Shown here one piece after another: positions 34,331 to 42,876 of a stretch of DNA of 64,000 nucleotides. Numbering within the stretch: the first letter of the stretch is position 1; every line of letters starts with the position of its first letter. This stretch comes from Neobacillus sp. YX16 (GTDB taxonomy: Bacteria; Bacillota; Bacilli; Bacillales; Cytobacillaceae): NCBI RefSeq assembly GCF_030123505.1, contig NZ_CP126115.1:696001-760000 (forward strand), read 5' to 3'. The position numbers and the translations under genes are program-made. The notes beneath the pieces are model-generated. The model was given only the letters and a program-made list of their open reading frames with translations. It searched no databases and had not been told where the DNA came from.

Positions 34331-35329
34331 ATGGCTACCAATATACCATGTATCGCTATTACAATGGGGGATCCTTCAGGAGTCGGACCTGAAATTATCG
34401 TCAAATCTTTGAATGATAGGAACATTTATGAAAAATGCCGTCCATTTGTCATTGGCGATCTTAAAATTCTAAAAAGAGCTTTAGATGTAACAAATCTTGA
34501 TCTTCAATTAAATAGTATTTCAAATCCTGAAGAGGCAAAGTATCAATACGGAACAATCGATATTATCGATTTAGATTTAGTATCCGAAGATTTACCGTGG
34601 GGACAAGTTTCTCCTGAAGCTGGAAATGCTGCTTTTCGTTATTTAGAAAAGGCAATTGCTTTTGCAAATGAGAAAAAAATTCAAGGAATTTGTACAGCAC
34701 CTTTAAATAAAGAAGCGCTTCATAAAGCTGGTCATATTTATCCGGGTCATACTGAAATCTTGGCAGAATTAACAAATACAAAAGATTTCGCTATGATGCT
34801 ATCTGCTCCTGGCTTAAGAGTTATTCATGTAACAACTCATGTTGGACTTATGGATGCAATTAATAAAATTAATGTGGAGCGTCAATATACAGTTATTAAA
34901 CTTGCTCATGAAACATTACAAAAAGCAGGGATTAAATCTCCGCGAATTGCAGTATGTGGAATTAATCCTCATGCTGGAGAAAATGGACTTTTTGGAAATG
35001 GTGAAGAAGAGGAAAAAATTATTCCGGCTGTAGAAAAAGCCCAGGCAGAAGGAATTAATGTCCAAGGGCCACTTCCTGCAGATACATTATTCTTTAGAGC
35101 AAAACGCGGTGATTTTGATATTGTTGTTGCACAATATCATGACCAAGGTCATGGTCCAATTAAAGTATTGGGTTTAGAAGCTGGAGTTAATATTACTGTC
35201 GGTCTTCCAACAATCCGTACAAGCGTTGACCATGGTACGGCTTTTGATATCGCAGGGAAAAATATTGCGGATGAGCTATCGTTAAAAGAAGCTATCCGTA
35301 TGGCGATTGAATTAGCTCCTGAAAAATAA
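34331..35329 (+). CDS. pdxA2: PdxA2-type 4-phospho-tetronate 3-dehydrogenase
   Basis: About 332 residues, PdxA fold: ITMGDPSGVGPEIIVK at the start, CTAPLNKEALHKAGHIYPGHTEIL (metal/substrate His), and YHDQGHGPIKVLGLEAGVNITVGLP. Vitamin B6 PdxA and PdxA2 share this fold; pairing with a DUF1537 kinase is the mark of PdxA2. PdxA2 oxidises 4-phospho-D-threonate or -erythronate, with loss of CO2 to dihydroxyacetone phosphate. I place the start at the ATG at 34331 because GGGAGGA sits 7 bases before it; the open frame extends to a GTG at 34310. Confidence 0.92.
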   Translation: MATNIPCIAITMGDPSGVGPEIIVKSLNDRNIYEKCRPFVIGDLKILKRALDVTNLDLQLNSISNPEEAKYQYGTIDIIDLDLVSEDLPWGQVSPEAGNAAFRYLEKAIAFANEKKIQGICTAPLNKEALHKAGHIYPGHTEILAELTNTKDFAMMLSAPGLRVIHVTTHVGLMDAINKINVERQYTVIKLAHETLQKAGIKSPRIAVCGINPHAGENGLFGNGEEEEKIIPAVEKAQAEGINVQGPLPADTLFFRAKRGDFDIVVAQYHDQGHGPIKVLGLEAGVNITVGLPTIRTSVDHGTAFDIAGKNIADELSLKEAIRMAIELAPEK

Positions 35330-35342
35330 CCATAATTAATTA

Positions 35343-35377
35343 GCAAGGAATTCTATTACAGATTTCTTGCTTTTCTT
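35343..35377 (+). terminator. Terminator between pdxA2 and larA
   Basis: GCAAGGAAT pairs with ATTTCTTGC, followed by TTTTCTTGG. It suggests that larABC has its own promoter or depends on read-through. Confidence 0.65.
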
Positions 35378-35529
35378 GGTTTCCCTTTTTATTAAGACGT
35401 TGATTAAGAACAATTTGGTATCTAGAGTTAAACATGCATAATTGTACATTTCTAGGAATTAAAAGAAGACTTGCATATAAACAGATCAAAGCTATAGGAT
35501 ATTTATTATAAACGAAGGAGTGTAATTTG

Positions 35530-36780
35530 ATGTCTTTACCAAAATTTGCGAAAATAAGACAACAATTTCATGTAGAAAGTTTAAAGGATATCGCTGCAAC
35601 CATTTCAGAGCAATTTAATCATGTAAAAGCGGATGAAAAAATAAAGCCCGGCATGGAGATCGCCATTACCGTTGGAAGCAGGGGGATTGCAAACATTCCT
35701 TTAATCGTTAAAAGTGTTGCTGATGAAATTAAAAAGAGAGGAGCAACACCGTTTATCATTCCTTCAATGGGAAGCCACGGAGGAGCTACAGCTGAAGGTC
35801 AAATTGAGGTACTAGATGGCTTAGGTGTAACAGAAGAATCTACTGGTTGTGAAATTCGATCATCAATGGATGTTGAGGTGGTTGGAGAAACGTCAGCAGG
35901 TATCCCTGTTTATGTTGATAAGCATGCTTATCATGCAGATGGAATCATTATTATGGGCCGTGTTAAGCCCCATACTGATTTTAAAAATAAAATTGAAAGC
36001 GGCGTTCTAAAAATGGCGTCAATCGGAATGGGTAAACATAAACAAGCTTTGGCTTTACACACATATGGCATTAAGGGAATTAGTGAAATGATGCCCGAGG
36101 TTGGAAAGGTTGCCATTTGCAATTCAAATACACTGTTTGGTATAGCCATAGTAGAAAACGCTCATGAAGAAACAGCCATCATTGAAGCCATCGATCCAGA
36201 CAAAATTGAAGAACGCGAAAGAGAATTATTAAAAAATGCATTTGATTTGATGCCAAGTCTTCCAGTTGATGAAATGGATATTTTGGTAGTTGATGAAATT
36301 GGTAAAAATTTCAGTGGAACAGGTATGGATACGAATATTATTGGCCGTATTCGAGTATTAGGGGTAGAAGAGCCGAAAAAACCTAGTATCAAATACATAA
36401 TAGCTTCAGATTTAAGTGAAGCTAGCCATGGTAATGCGCTGGGAATTGGGTTGTCAGATTTAACAACAAAGCGTTTATTTGAAAAAATCGATTTGAAAAC
36501 AATGAATGAAAATGTGGTCACTAGTACATTTTTAGCTCGAGCTAGCATTCCAATTGTTCTTGATAATGACCAAGAGGCACTAAAAGCAGCTCTACGCGCT
36601 AACTGGGGAGTTGCAACCGAAGAGGCAAGAATTGTAAGGATCCCAAATACTCTTCATATTGGGGAGTTATTTGTATCTGAAGTCATTTTTAATGAGTTGA
36701 AAGATAAAGAAAACATCGAAGTATTAGAGGATCTGCATGAAATGAAGTTTGATGAAGATGGTTATTTGTTGCCGATGTAA
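35530..36780 (+). CDS. larA: LarA-family nickel-dependent hydroxyacid racemase/epimerase
   Basis: 416 residues. It has the LarA N-terminal domain (ITVGSRGIANIPLIVKSVADEI, PSMGSHGGATAEG with H83) and the segment RVKPHTDFKNKIESGVLKMASIGMGKHKQA (K146, H148, K161, K169, H170), which should hold the cofactor-binding Lys and His, then a C-terminal domain. LarA proteins use the nickel-pincer nucleotide for hydride-transfer racemisation at C2 of 2-hydroxyacids. The superfamily is known to include non-lactate racemases and sugar-acid epimerases. Linkage with a tetronate kinase and dehydrogenase argues for a sugar-acid substrate. Start ATG at 35530 behind AAGGAG. Confidence 0.88.
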   Translation: MSLPKFAKIRQQFHVESLKDIAATISEQFNHVKADEKIKPGMEIAITVGSRGIANIPLIVKSVADEIKKRGATPFIIPSMGSHGGATAEGQIEVLDGLGVTEESTGCEIRSSMDVEVVGETSAGIPVYVDKHAYHADGIIIMGRVKPHTDFKNKIESGVLKMASIGMGKHKQALALHTYGIKGISEMMPEVGKVAICNSNTLFGIAIVENAHEETAIIEAIDPDKIEERERELLKNAFDLMPSLPVDEMDILVVDEIGKNFSGTGMDTNIIGRIRVLGVEEPKKPSIKYIIASDLSEASHGNALGIGLSDLTTKRLFEKIDLKTMNENVVTSTFLARASIPIVLDNDQEALKAALRANWGVATEEARIVRIPNTLHIGELFVSEVIFNELKDKENIEVLEDLHEMKFDEDGYLLPM

Positions 36781-36811
36781 CAGGGTATCTGTTGTGAGGA
36801 TTTAAGCTATT

Positions 36812-36850
36812 AATTGGGCCATGCATCATAATCGATGACATGGCCCAATT
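36812..36850 (+). repeat. 12-bp stem hairpin between larA and larB
   Basis: AATTGGGCCATG (36812-36823) and CATGGCCCAATT (36839-36850) are exact complements. No T-run follows, so it is probably a processing or stability hairpin in the larABC transcript. Confidence 0.75.
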
Positions 36851-36900
36851 AATGTGTTAGGGGTAGAGTCAGGAGTTAATAGAGAGGTTGGGGAGCGTGG

Positions 36901-37605
36901 GTGGATTTCATGAGTAAATTTGAAGATTTAGGATTCAGTAAAGTAGATATAGATCGAGAAAGACGTACAGGTTATCCAGAGGTGATTTATGGAGAAGGGA
37001 AAACATCTGAGCAAATTGGTCAAATCATGGGAAAGCTGATTGAAAAGCATAGGAAAGTAATGGTAACTCGTCTATCAGAAGAAAAGGCAACATTACTATT
37101 AGAGCAATTCCCTTCAGCACGATATGATGCTGTATCACGAATTTTGCTTTTCGGTTCAGCTTCTCGTCAATATCAAGGTGAAGTAATGGTAATGTGTGCA
37201 GGTACTTCAGATTTGCCAGTTGCAGAAGAAGCCGCAGTTACCGCTGAGTGGATGGGATGTAAGGTAAAACGACTCTATGATGTAGGTGTTGCAGGTATTG
37301 ATCGATTACTAGCGTATCGCGAAGAAATCACCAAAGCTAGTGTTCTCATTGTTGTCGCAGGGATGGAAGGGGCATTGCCAAGTGTAGTAGGCGGTTTAGT
37401 ACGACGCCCAGTGATAGCAGTACCAACTTCTGTTGGGTATGGTGCACATCTTCAAGGTCTAACTCCCCTTCTTGGTATGTTGACATCTTGTGCATCTGGT
37501 ATGAGTGTTGTAAATATTGACAATGGATTTGGAGCAGCATATCAGGCAGCCCTAATCCTTCAGCTTGTTTCAGAGGGGGTAAACCATGAAAGTACTTTAT
37601 CTTGA
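36901..37605 (+). CDS. larB: LarB, pyridinium-3,5-biscarboxylic acid mononucleotide synthase
   Basis: 234 residues with the PurE-like C-terminal domain: VMVMCAGTSDLPVAEEAAVTAEWMG, YDVGVAGIDRLL, VVAGMEGALPSVVGGLVRRPVIAVPTSVGYG and a closing SCASGMSVVNIDNGFGAAY. LarB carboxylates nicotinic acid adenine dinucleotide and hydrolyses it, the first step of nickel-pincer cofactor synthesis. GTG start at 36901 behind GGGAG; an ATG at 36910 is possible. The gene overlaps larC by 20 bases, implying translational coupling. Confidence 0.95.
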   Translation: MDFMSKFEDLGFSKVDIDRERRTGYPEVIYGEGKTSEQIGQIMGKLIEKHRKVMVTRLSEEKATLLLEQFPSARYDAVSRILLFGSASRQYQGEVMVMCAGTSDLPVAEEAAVTAEWMGCKVKRLYDVGVAGIDRLLAYREEITKASVLIVVAGMEGALPSVVGGLVRRPVIAVPTSVGYGAHLQGLTPLLGMLTSCASGMSVVNIDNGFGAAYQAALILQLVSEGVNHESTLS

Positions 37606-38947
37606 TTGCCAATCCGGAATCTCAGGTGATATGACATTATCAGCATTGATCGATTTAGGAGCAGAGATATCATATATTAGAGAGCATCTGGAGAAGCTGC
37701 AAATTGATCCTTTTTCTTTAAATGTGAAGCAAGTAGATAAGAAAGGAATTTCTGCAAAACTGCTCGACCTTCACTTTAAAGAAGAAGCACAGGTTCTTGA
37801 TGTTCATTCGCTTAGTAAACACCAACACCATCATGAAGACCACTGGCATTCGCATAATGAGCACCAACACCATCATGAAGGCCATAGCCATTCGCATAGC
37901 GAGCATGATCACCATCATGAAGACCATAGCCATTCGCATAGTGGGCACCATCATCATTCACATAGAAAAGCCTCGACTATTTTAAATATGATAAATGAAA
38001 GCGAATTACCTAGCCGAGTTAAGAAGAGAAGTAGAGCTGTTTTTCAAGTGATTGCCGAGGCAGAGGGTAAAATCCATGGCATGGATCCAAAAGATGTTCA
38101 CTTCCATGAAGTAGGGGCAATGGATTCTATTATTGATGTAATCGGGGTATGTTTGGCCCTAGAGAACCTGGGAATCGATAAGCTCATTGCTTCGCCTGTT
38201 CCAACAGGATATGGGAAAGTAATGATGGCACATGGTCTTTATCCCATTCCTGCTCCGGCTACTGCTGAAATATTAAGGGGAGTACCCTTGGCAGATTTTC
38301 ATGTAAAGGGTGAGTTAACGACCCCAACAGGAGCAGGATTTTTAAAAGCGCTGGTTGATGAATACGGCCATATGCCTGCCATGTCAATAGAGCGGATTGG
38401 TTATGGGGCTGGAAAAAAGAATTTCGATCATCCGAATGTATTACGAGTTGTTCTTTTTCAGGAAAATGTTGAACCTCAAAGAGAGACAATATCCATACTT
38501 GAGTGTCAGTTAGATGATATCACAGGGGAAACTTTGGGGTATGTTATGGAAAAGGTTCTAAAACACGGGGCACTAGATGTTTATTTTACTCCAGTAACAA
38601 TGAAAAAAAGCAGACCTGGTTCACTTATTACAGTTCTTACAAAGCCACAAGATAGTATGGCAATGGAAGAGCTGCTACTTAAAGAAACCAGTACATTTGG
38701 TGTTCGTAAGTCCGAATGCAAAAGGAGAATCCTGTCACGTCGTTTTGATAAGATAGAAACTCCTTATGGGAAATTGACAGTTAAAATTGGATACGAAGGT
38801 GATAAAATTTACAAAATAACACCCGAGTATGAAGAGATTAAAGAGGCAGCTACTAAATACGATGTACCTCTTCAGGAAATCTACTCAGTCTTCCAGTTGG
38901 AAGCAAGGAAGGTACTCGAGGAGTTGTACATCGGAAAACTTTACTAA
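37586..38947 (+). CDS. larC: LarC, nickel insertion protein of the pincer cofactor
   Basis: 453 residues in one uninterrupted frame, unlike the two-frame larC1/larC2 known from Lactiplantibacillus. Starts MKVLYLDCQSGISGDMTLSALIDLG. A histidine-rich stretch at residues 74-127 is followed by the conserved core (VHFHEVGAMDSIIDVIG, PVPTGYGKVMMAHGLYPIPAPATAEIL, ELTTPTGAGFL, ECQLDDITGE). LarC is a CTP-dependent nickel chelatase that completes the cofactor. The His stretch probably stores or delivers nickel and is encoded by a 42-bp DNA repeat. Confidence 0.95.
   Translation: MKVLYLDCQSGISGDMTLSALIDLGAEISYIREHLEKLQIDPFSLNVKQVDKKGISAKLLDLHFKEEAQVLDVHSLSKHQHHHEDHWHSHNEHQHHHEGHSHSHSEHDHHHEDHSHSHSGHHHHSHRKASTILNMINESELPSRVKKRSRAVFQVIAEAEGKIHGMDPKDVHFHEVGAMDSIIDVIGVCLALENLGIDKLIASPVPTGYGKVMMAHGLYPIPAPATAEILRGVPLADFHVKGELTTPTGAGFLKALVDEYGHMPAMSIERIGYGAGKKNFDHPNVLRVVLFQENVEPQRETISILECQLDDITGETLGYVMEKVLKHGALDVYFTPVTMKKSRPGSLITVLTKPQDSMAMEELLLKETSTFGVRKSECKRRILSRRFDKIETPYGKLTVKIGYEGDKIYKITPEYEEIKEAATKYDVPLQEIYSVFQLEARKVLEELYIGKLY
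37820..37970 (+). repeat. 42-bp coding repeat for the LarC His-rich region
   Basis: Units begin at 37820, 37862, 37904 and 37946 (the last partial), each like CACCAACACCATCATGAAG followed by GCCATAGCCATTCGCATAG. The length is a multiple of three, so copy number can change without shifting the frame. Confidence 0.9.
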
Positions 38948-38971
38948 ATATTTTTTCTAAACGATATAAGA

Positions 38972-39008
38972 GAGGGAGAAATACTAATTGGCATTTCCCC
39001 CTCTCATT
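38972..39008 (+). terminator. larC terminator
   Basis: GAGAGGGAGAAAT pairs with ATTTCCCCCTCTC (one mismatch), 25 bases after larC, followed by ATTTAATTTT. Confidence 0.75.
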
Positions 39009-39102
39009 TAATTTTAACTAGAAAGATTTACAATTACTCGCCTACATCTGCCCATTTATATTCGTACGTTGCACCAAATGGAGAGTTTTTTAGTTAAAAA
39101 AA

Positions 39103-39151
39103 ACCTCATTTTGATACACTACGGTGAACCTTACCATAAATTGATGAGGTT
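39103..39151. repeat. CCTCATTT/AAATGAGG-family hairpin repeat, copy R2
   Basis: AACCTCATTTTGATACACTACGGT folds back on ACCTTACCATAAATTGATGAGGTT. Related to copies at 26760, 42679 and 46227. Confidence 0.8.
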
Positions 39152-39242
39152 TACATTTAACGTTTAAATCATAGTTTACTAATCGGATAAGTAAGAATAG
39201 AATGTTATTTAGTTAAATAATATATCTGTCGATTGGACCACC

Positions 39243-39295
39243 AAAGACTACAATTCTTCTTCTTTTTAAAAGAGGAAGAATTGTAGTCTTTTTAT
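39243..39295 (+). terminator. Strong hairpin directly before the threonine synthase start
   Basis: AAAGACTACAATTCTTC pairs with GAAGAATTGTAGTCTTT and is followed by TTATT. The ribosome binding site AGGAGGAGG comes immediately after, so this hairpin may act as an attenuator in the gene's leader. Confidence 0.75.
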
Positions 39296-39311
39296 TAGGA
39301 GGAGGAGAAGA

Positions 39312-40537
39312 ATGGAAGAATACAGCTATATTTCTCATTTAGAGTGCCCAAAATGCGGAGAAACGTACGATGAGAAAAAAATAAATCAATTATGTATCTG
39401 TGGTACACCGCTATTAGTGCGCTATGACTTAGAGAAAGTAAAAGCAAATGTGTCACGTGAGGAAATTGCAAATCGCCCCAATAGCTTATGGCGTTATCAT
39501 GAGTTACTACCTGTTCATGAAGAGGAGAATGTCGTAACGCTCGGTGAAGGAATGACACCATTTGAGAAACTCCCATCTTTAGGAGCAGAGTACGGGTTAA
39601 ATAATTTATACATAAAAGATGAAGGTGTCATTCCAACAGGTTCTTTTAAAACTCGGGGTGCCAGTGTGGGTATTTCAAAGGCGAAAGAACTAGGTGTAAA
39701 ACAATTAGCTATGCCAACAAATGGTAACGCTGGTGCAGCTTGGGCGTTATATGCGGCAAAAGCCAATATTAAAGCTACGATTGTTATGCCTTTAGATGCC
39801 CCGCAAATTACTCGCAAAGAGGTTTATATTGCTGGTAGAGACTTGCATTTAATCAACGGTTTGATTAGTGATGCAGGTAAGGTAGTTGGCAATTTAGTAC
39901 AAAACCATGGAGTATATGACGCTTCTACACTAAAAGAGCCATATCTCATAGAAGGTAAAAAGACAATGGGCTACGAGATTGTCGAACAATTTGGATGGAA
40001 GGTCCCAGATGTTATTTTGTATCCAACGGGTGGCGGAGTAGGCATCATTGGAATTTATAAAGCCATTCTAGAATTACAACAATTAGGATGGATAGAGGAT
40101 GTGAAACTCCCTCGATTAGTAGCCGTTCAGGCAGAAGGCTGTGCACCAATTGTAGAAGCTTGGAAAAAAGGCGAAAACGAATCTAAATTCTTCGAAAATT
40201 CAAAAACGTGTGCATTCGGTATCAATGTCCCTAAAGCTTTAGGTGATTCTTAGTCCTTGAAGGGATTTATGCAACAGAAGGCTGTGCGATTGCCATTTCA
40301 GAAGAGGAATTATTGAAGGCGCAAAAGCAAGTAGCTTCATTAGAAGGAAACTTCATTTGTCCAGAAGGAGCTGCAACCTTTGCCGCTGCAAAGAGTTTAC
40401 GTGAACAGGGGTGGATTCATGCAGATGAGCATGTTGTGTGTCTCAATACAGGTTTAGGTCTCAAATATCCTGAAACGGTTGAAATAGAAGATGTAGAAAC
40501 TCTTCAACCCGGCCAAGAAATTTTGGTCAATATTTAA
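39312..40537 (+). pseudogene. Threonine synthase-like PLP enzyme, single-base frameshift
   Basis: The first 313 codons give a zinc-ribbon-like start (CPKCGETY...CICG), GEGMTPFEKLP, the PLP-lysine motif PTGSFKTRGAS, TNGNAGAAWALYAA and the glycine-rich PTGGGVGIIG. At about 40245 the frame reads GDS-stop. Adding one T to GATTCTTAG restores GDFLVLEGIYATEGCAIAIS and the rest to 40537 (GAATFAAAKSLREQGW...VCLNTGLGLKYPE). Either the gene is inactivated by a one-base deletion or the assembly has an error. It converts O-phosphohomoserine to threonine if functional; the paralogue class is not certain. Confidence 0.88.
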
Positions 40538-40540
40538 TTT

Positions 40541-41053
40541 TTAGTTGGTGGAGAAATAGACATAGAGGAGATACAGGTCCTAGATTTATATGAAGAGGAT
40601 TTTAATCCTGTTCTAGTGTTTAACGAGCAAAAACGAAGAAGAGATATGCATACGGATCCTGGTGTACAGAAATATAGGAAACAGATTATGTGGGCTGACA
40701 AAATTGTTTTTATTTACCCAATTTGGTGGGGCAGATCTCCGGCAATGCTTATGGGATTTATCGATCAATTATTTGCCTCTAACTTTGCCTATAAAGATAA
40801 GAAGGGATATTTTCCTGAGGGGCTTTTAAAAGGAAAGTCCGTTGTATGTGTGTCCACCATGAAGGGGCCAACTCACTATCCATTACTATGGCTGAATAAT
40901 GCACATAAAACCCTAATGAAAAGAGCCTTATTTAACTTTGTGGGAATCAAGAAAGTAAAGTTCTTTGAATTTGGGAATATGGAAAGTCCAAAGGGAAACC
41001 AAATGAAAAAGCTAGAAAAAATTCATAACTATTTCAGTAAAATAGACATTTAA
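40541..41053 (+). pseudogene. NAD(P)H-dependent flavodoxin-fold oxidoreductase, 5'-truncated
   Basis: The open frame encodes EEIQVLDLYEEDFNPVLVFNEQKRR, then IVFIYPIWWGRSPAMLMGFIDQLFA and MKGPTHYPLLWLNNAHKTLMKRALFNFVGI, as in YwrO/MdaB-type quinone reductases. The N-terminal strand and FMN phosphate loop (about 25-30 residues, normally starting with an ILIVYAHP-like sequence) are missing. No ATG precedes the in-frame part; a GTG at 40616 gives 145 residues. The truncation point is right after the threonine synthase gene, so a deletion likely removed the start. Probably non-functional. Confidence 0.75.
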
Positions 41054-41177
41054 GAAAAGTGAAAAACGTTTTGTTCCTTTTTATGATTAGAATCTCATTT
41101 ATATAATATCGAAATATAATTACAAATCGTACTATAATGAAGTTGGAAGTACATTTAGGAAGGGGGTAGAGGATACT

Positions 41178-42293
41178 TTGGATGAAAGAAATTTAACATT
41201 AGCGAAACAACTACGTCATGAATTACACCAGCATCCTGAAATTTCGAATGAAGAGGTTTGGACAAAACAGCATTTAATTGATTTTCTAAAAAAGCATACC
41301 AAGCTTGAAATCGTAGATAGAGGCCAGTGGTTTTATGCGATTTATCGAGCCGGTGAAGATAAAAAGAACATTGCTTTTCGTGCAGATTTTGATGCGCTTC
41401 CCATGCCGGAAGTGATTGACATTCCACATGCTTCCAAGAATCCTGGGGTATCCCACAAATGTGGACATGATGGGCATGCTGCAAGCCTTGCCGGCTTTGC
41501 GCTGGAAATCGATCAAAAGGGTGCTGACAAAAACATCTTTATCCTTTTCCAGCATGCAGAGGAAACGGGAGATGGCGCTATCCAATGTGCCACGTTTATT
41601 AAGGAACATAACATTGAAGAAATTTTTGCCTTTCATAATATGAGTGGAATGGCTTTTCATTCCATCAATGTAATCGACGGAACCGCTCATTGTGCATCCA
41701 AGGGCATGACAATCCACATGGAAGGTTCTCCTGCTCATGCGAGCCAGCCTGAGAATGGAGTTAATCCTTCATTTGCTATTGCAAAGATTATAGATGCCAT
41801 TCCAGAGCTGACCTCTCCTGCAAAAAATGAAGGGTTGGTACTTTGTACGGTTGTGCAAGTAAACATAGGGGAAAGAGCATTCGGTTTAGCAGCAAGTAAA
41901 GGTGAACTTCTCTTAACCATCCGTGCGCTGTACGAAGCAGAATTGGATAATCTTCAGAAAAACCTTGAAGATCTTGCACGTGAGCAAGCAGAAAAGTACG
42001 GACTGGAGATAAGCATCTCTTTCAACGACGAATTTCCGGAAACTATAAACCACAAAGAAAGTTCTGACAAGATCCGTAAAGTTAGCCTAGAAAAAGGATT
42101 TCAGTTGGTTGAAATGAAGGAAGCCTTCCGTGCCTCAGAAGATTTCGGCCACTACACGAAGTTGACGAAGGGTGCTATTTTCTACATCGGCAACGGTGAA
42201 AACTACCCTCATATCCATACCTATGAGTATGACTTCCGAGATGAAATCATCGAAACCGCAGTGGAACTCTTCACAGGACTTGCCGAAATATAG
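41178..42293 (+). CDS. M20-family amidohydrolase/peptidase
   Basis: 371 residues. Zinc ligands and catalytic residues are visible: RADFDALPMPE, SHKCGHDGHAASLAG, FQHAEETGDGA, and the late H in NYPHIHTYEYDF. The dimerisation domain includes IHMEGSPAHASQPENGVNP. It is close to N-acyl amino acid or peptide amidohydrolases; the substrate is unknown. TTG start at 41178 behind an AAGGGGGTAGAGG stretch. Confidence 0.87.
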   Translation: MDERNLTLAKQLRHELHQHPEISNEEVWTKQHLIDFLKKHTKLEIVDRGQWFYAIYRAGEDKKNIAFRADFDALPMPEVIDIPHASKNPGVSHKCGHDGHAASLAGFALEIDQKGADKNIFILFQHAEETGDGAIQCATFIKEHNIEEIFAFHNMSGMAFHSINVIDGTAHCASKGMTIHMEGSPAHASQPENGVNPSFAIAKIIDAIPELTSPAKNEGLVLCTVVQVNIGERAFGLAASKGELLLTIRALYEAELDNLQKNLEDLAREQAEKYGLEISISFNDEFPETINHKESSDKIRKVSLEKGFQLVEMKEAFRASEDFGHYTKLTKGAIFYIGNGENYPHIHTYEYDFRDEIIETAVELFTGLAEI

Positions 42294-42305
42294 TATCCCG
42301 GAAGC

Positions 42306-42326
42306 GAACAGTGCCTGGCACTGTTC
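42306..42326. repeat. GAACAGTGCC palindrome
   Basis: GAACAGTGCC-T-GGCACTGTTC, a perfect 10-bp inverted repeat just downstream of the M20 gene and related to the GTGCCTGTCACC hairpin at 7055. Confidence 0.8.
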
Positions 42327-42429
42327 ATGGAAGAGGCGGTGCTACATGATTCAATTGAACAGTATCCTGTAAAAGAGTTTTTGTTTTTTACCAATCAGAT
42401 TTGAAGAAGGTTAAGCACCAGATCTGATA

Positions 42430-42620
42430 AATAGACGGAAAAATTCCGTTTATTTAGTAATTATCATTAAAAATAGCTTAAATAGACGGAGGGATTCCGC
42501 CTATTGACTCAAAAAATGAGAAAATAGGCAATTTAGCTATGCATAACCGGAAAACCTCCGCTTATTTACCCCGAAACGAGCTCCATTATGAAATTAACCG
42601 GAAAATATCCGCTTATTACT
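42430..42620. repeat. Four short GGA/TCC hairpin repeats
   Basis: Four related hairpins at about 42430-42456 (AATAGACGGA...TCCGTTTATT), 42481-42506 (AATAGACGGAGGGATTCCGCCTATT type), 42544-42568 and 42594-42618 (TAACCGGAAAA...TCCGCTTATT). They are spaced about 50-60 bases apart in a 580-base gap without plus-strand genes. Confidence 0.85.
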
Positions 42621-42678
42621 TTTGCTTAATTAAGAATAAGACTTCTTGTTATAAGGAAGTGAGATATCTTTTTAAAAG

Positions 42679-42730
42679 AACCTCATTTTGATGTGTCACG
42701 GTGAACCGTATCATAACTAAATGAGGTTTT
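42679..42730. repeat. CCTCATTT/AAATGAGG-family hairpin repeat, copy R3
   Basis: AACCTCATTTTGATGTGTCACGGT against ACCGTATCATAACTAAATGAGGTT. The best-formed of the four copies. Confidence 0.85.
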
Positions 42731-42788
42731 TTCATGGAATAATAAATAGTCAAAAATGTGCAAATCAGTATAATAAAAACATAAGTAA

Positions 42789-42842
42789 AGAGGGCAGTTC
42801 GTTAGGAAATCAATTGAAACCTAACAATCTGCCCTTTTTTAT
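42789..42842 (+). terminator. Strong terminator-like hairpin
   Basis: GGGCAGTTCGTTAGG pairs with CCTAACAATCTGCCC, followed by TTTTTT. It points on the plus strand although the nearest plus gene ends 500 bases earlier; it may also stop the small minus-strand gene's transcript. Confidence 0.8.
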
Positions 42843-42876
42843 GTGTGATTCGTTTATGCCTTTTTATCCAAATATC

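Noticed and set aside
39030..39090. Minus-strand fragment ending SPFGATYEYKWADVGE
   Set aside because: It reads like the end of a protein, but I could not extend it upstream or name a family; too short to annotate.
39160..39245. T-box upstream of threonine synthase
   Set aside because: There are only about 90 bases between the dispersed repeat and the hairpin, and GGACCACC is not a full T-box motif.
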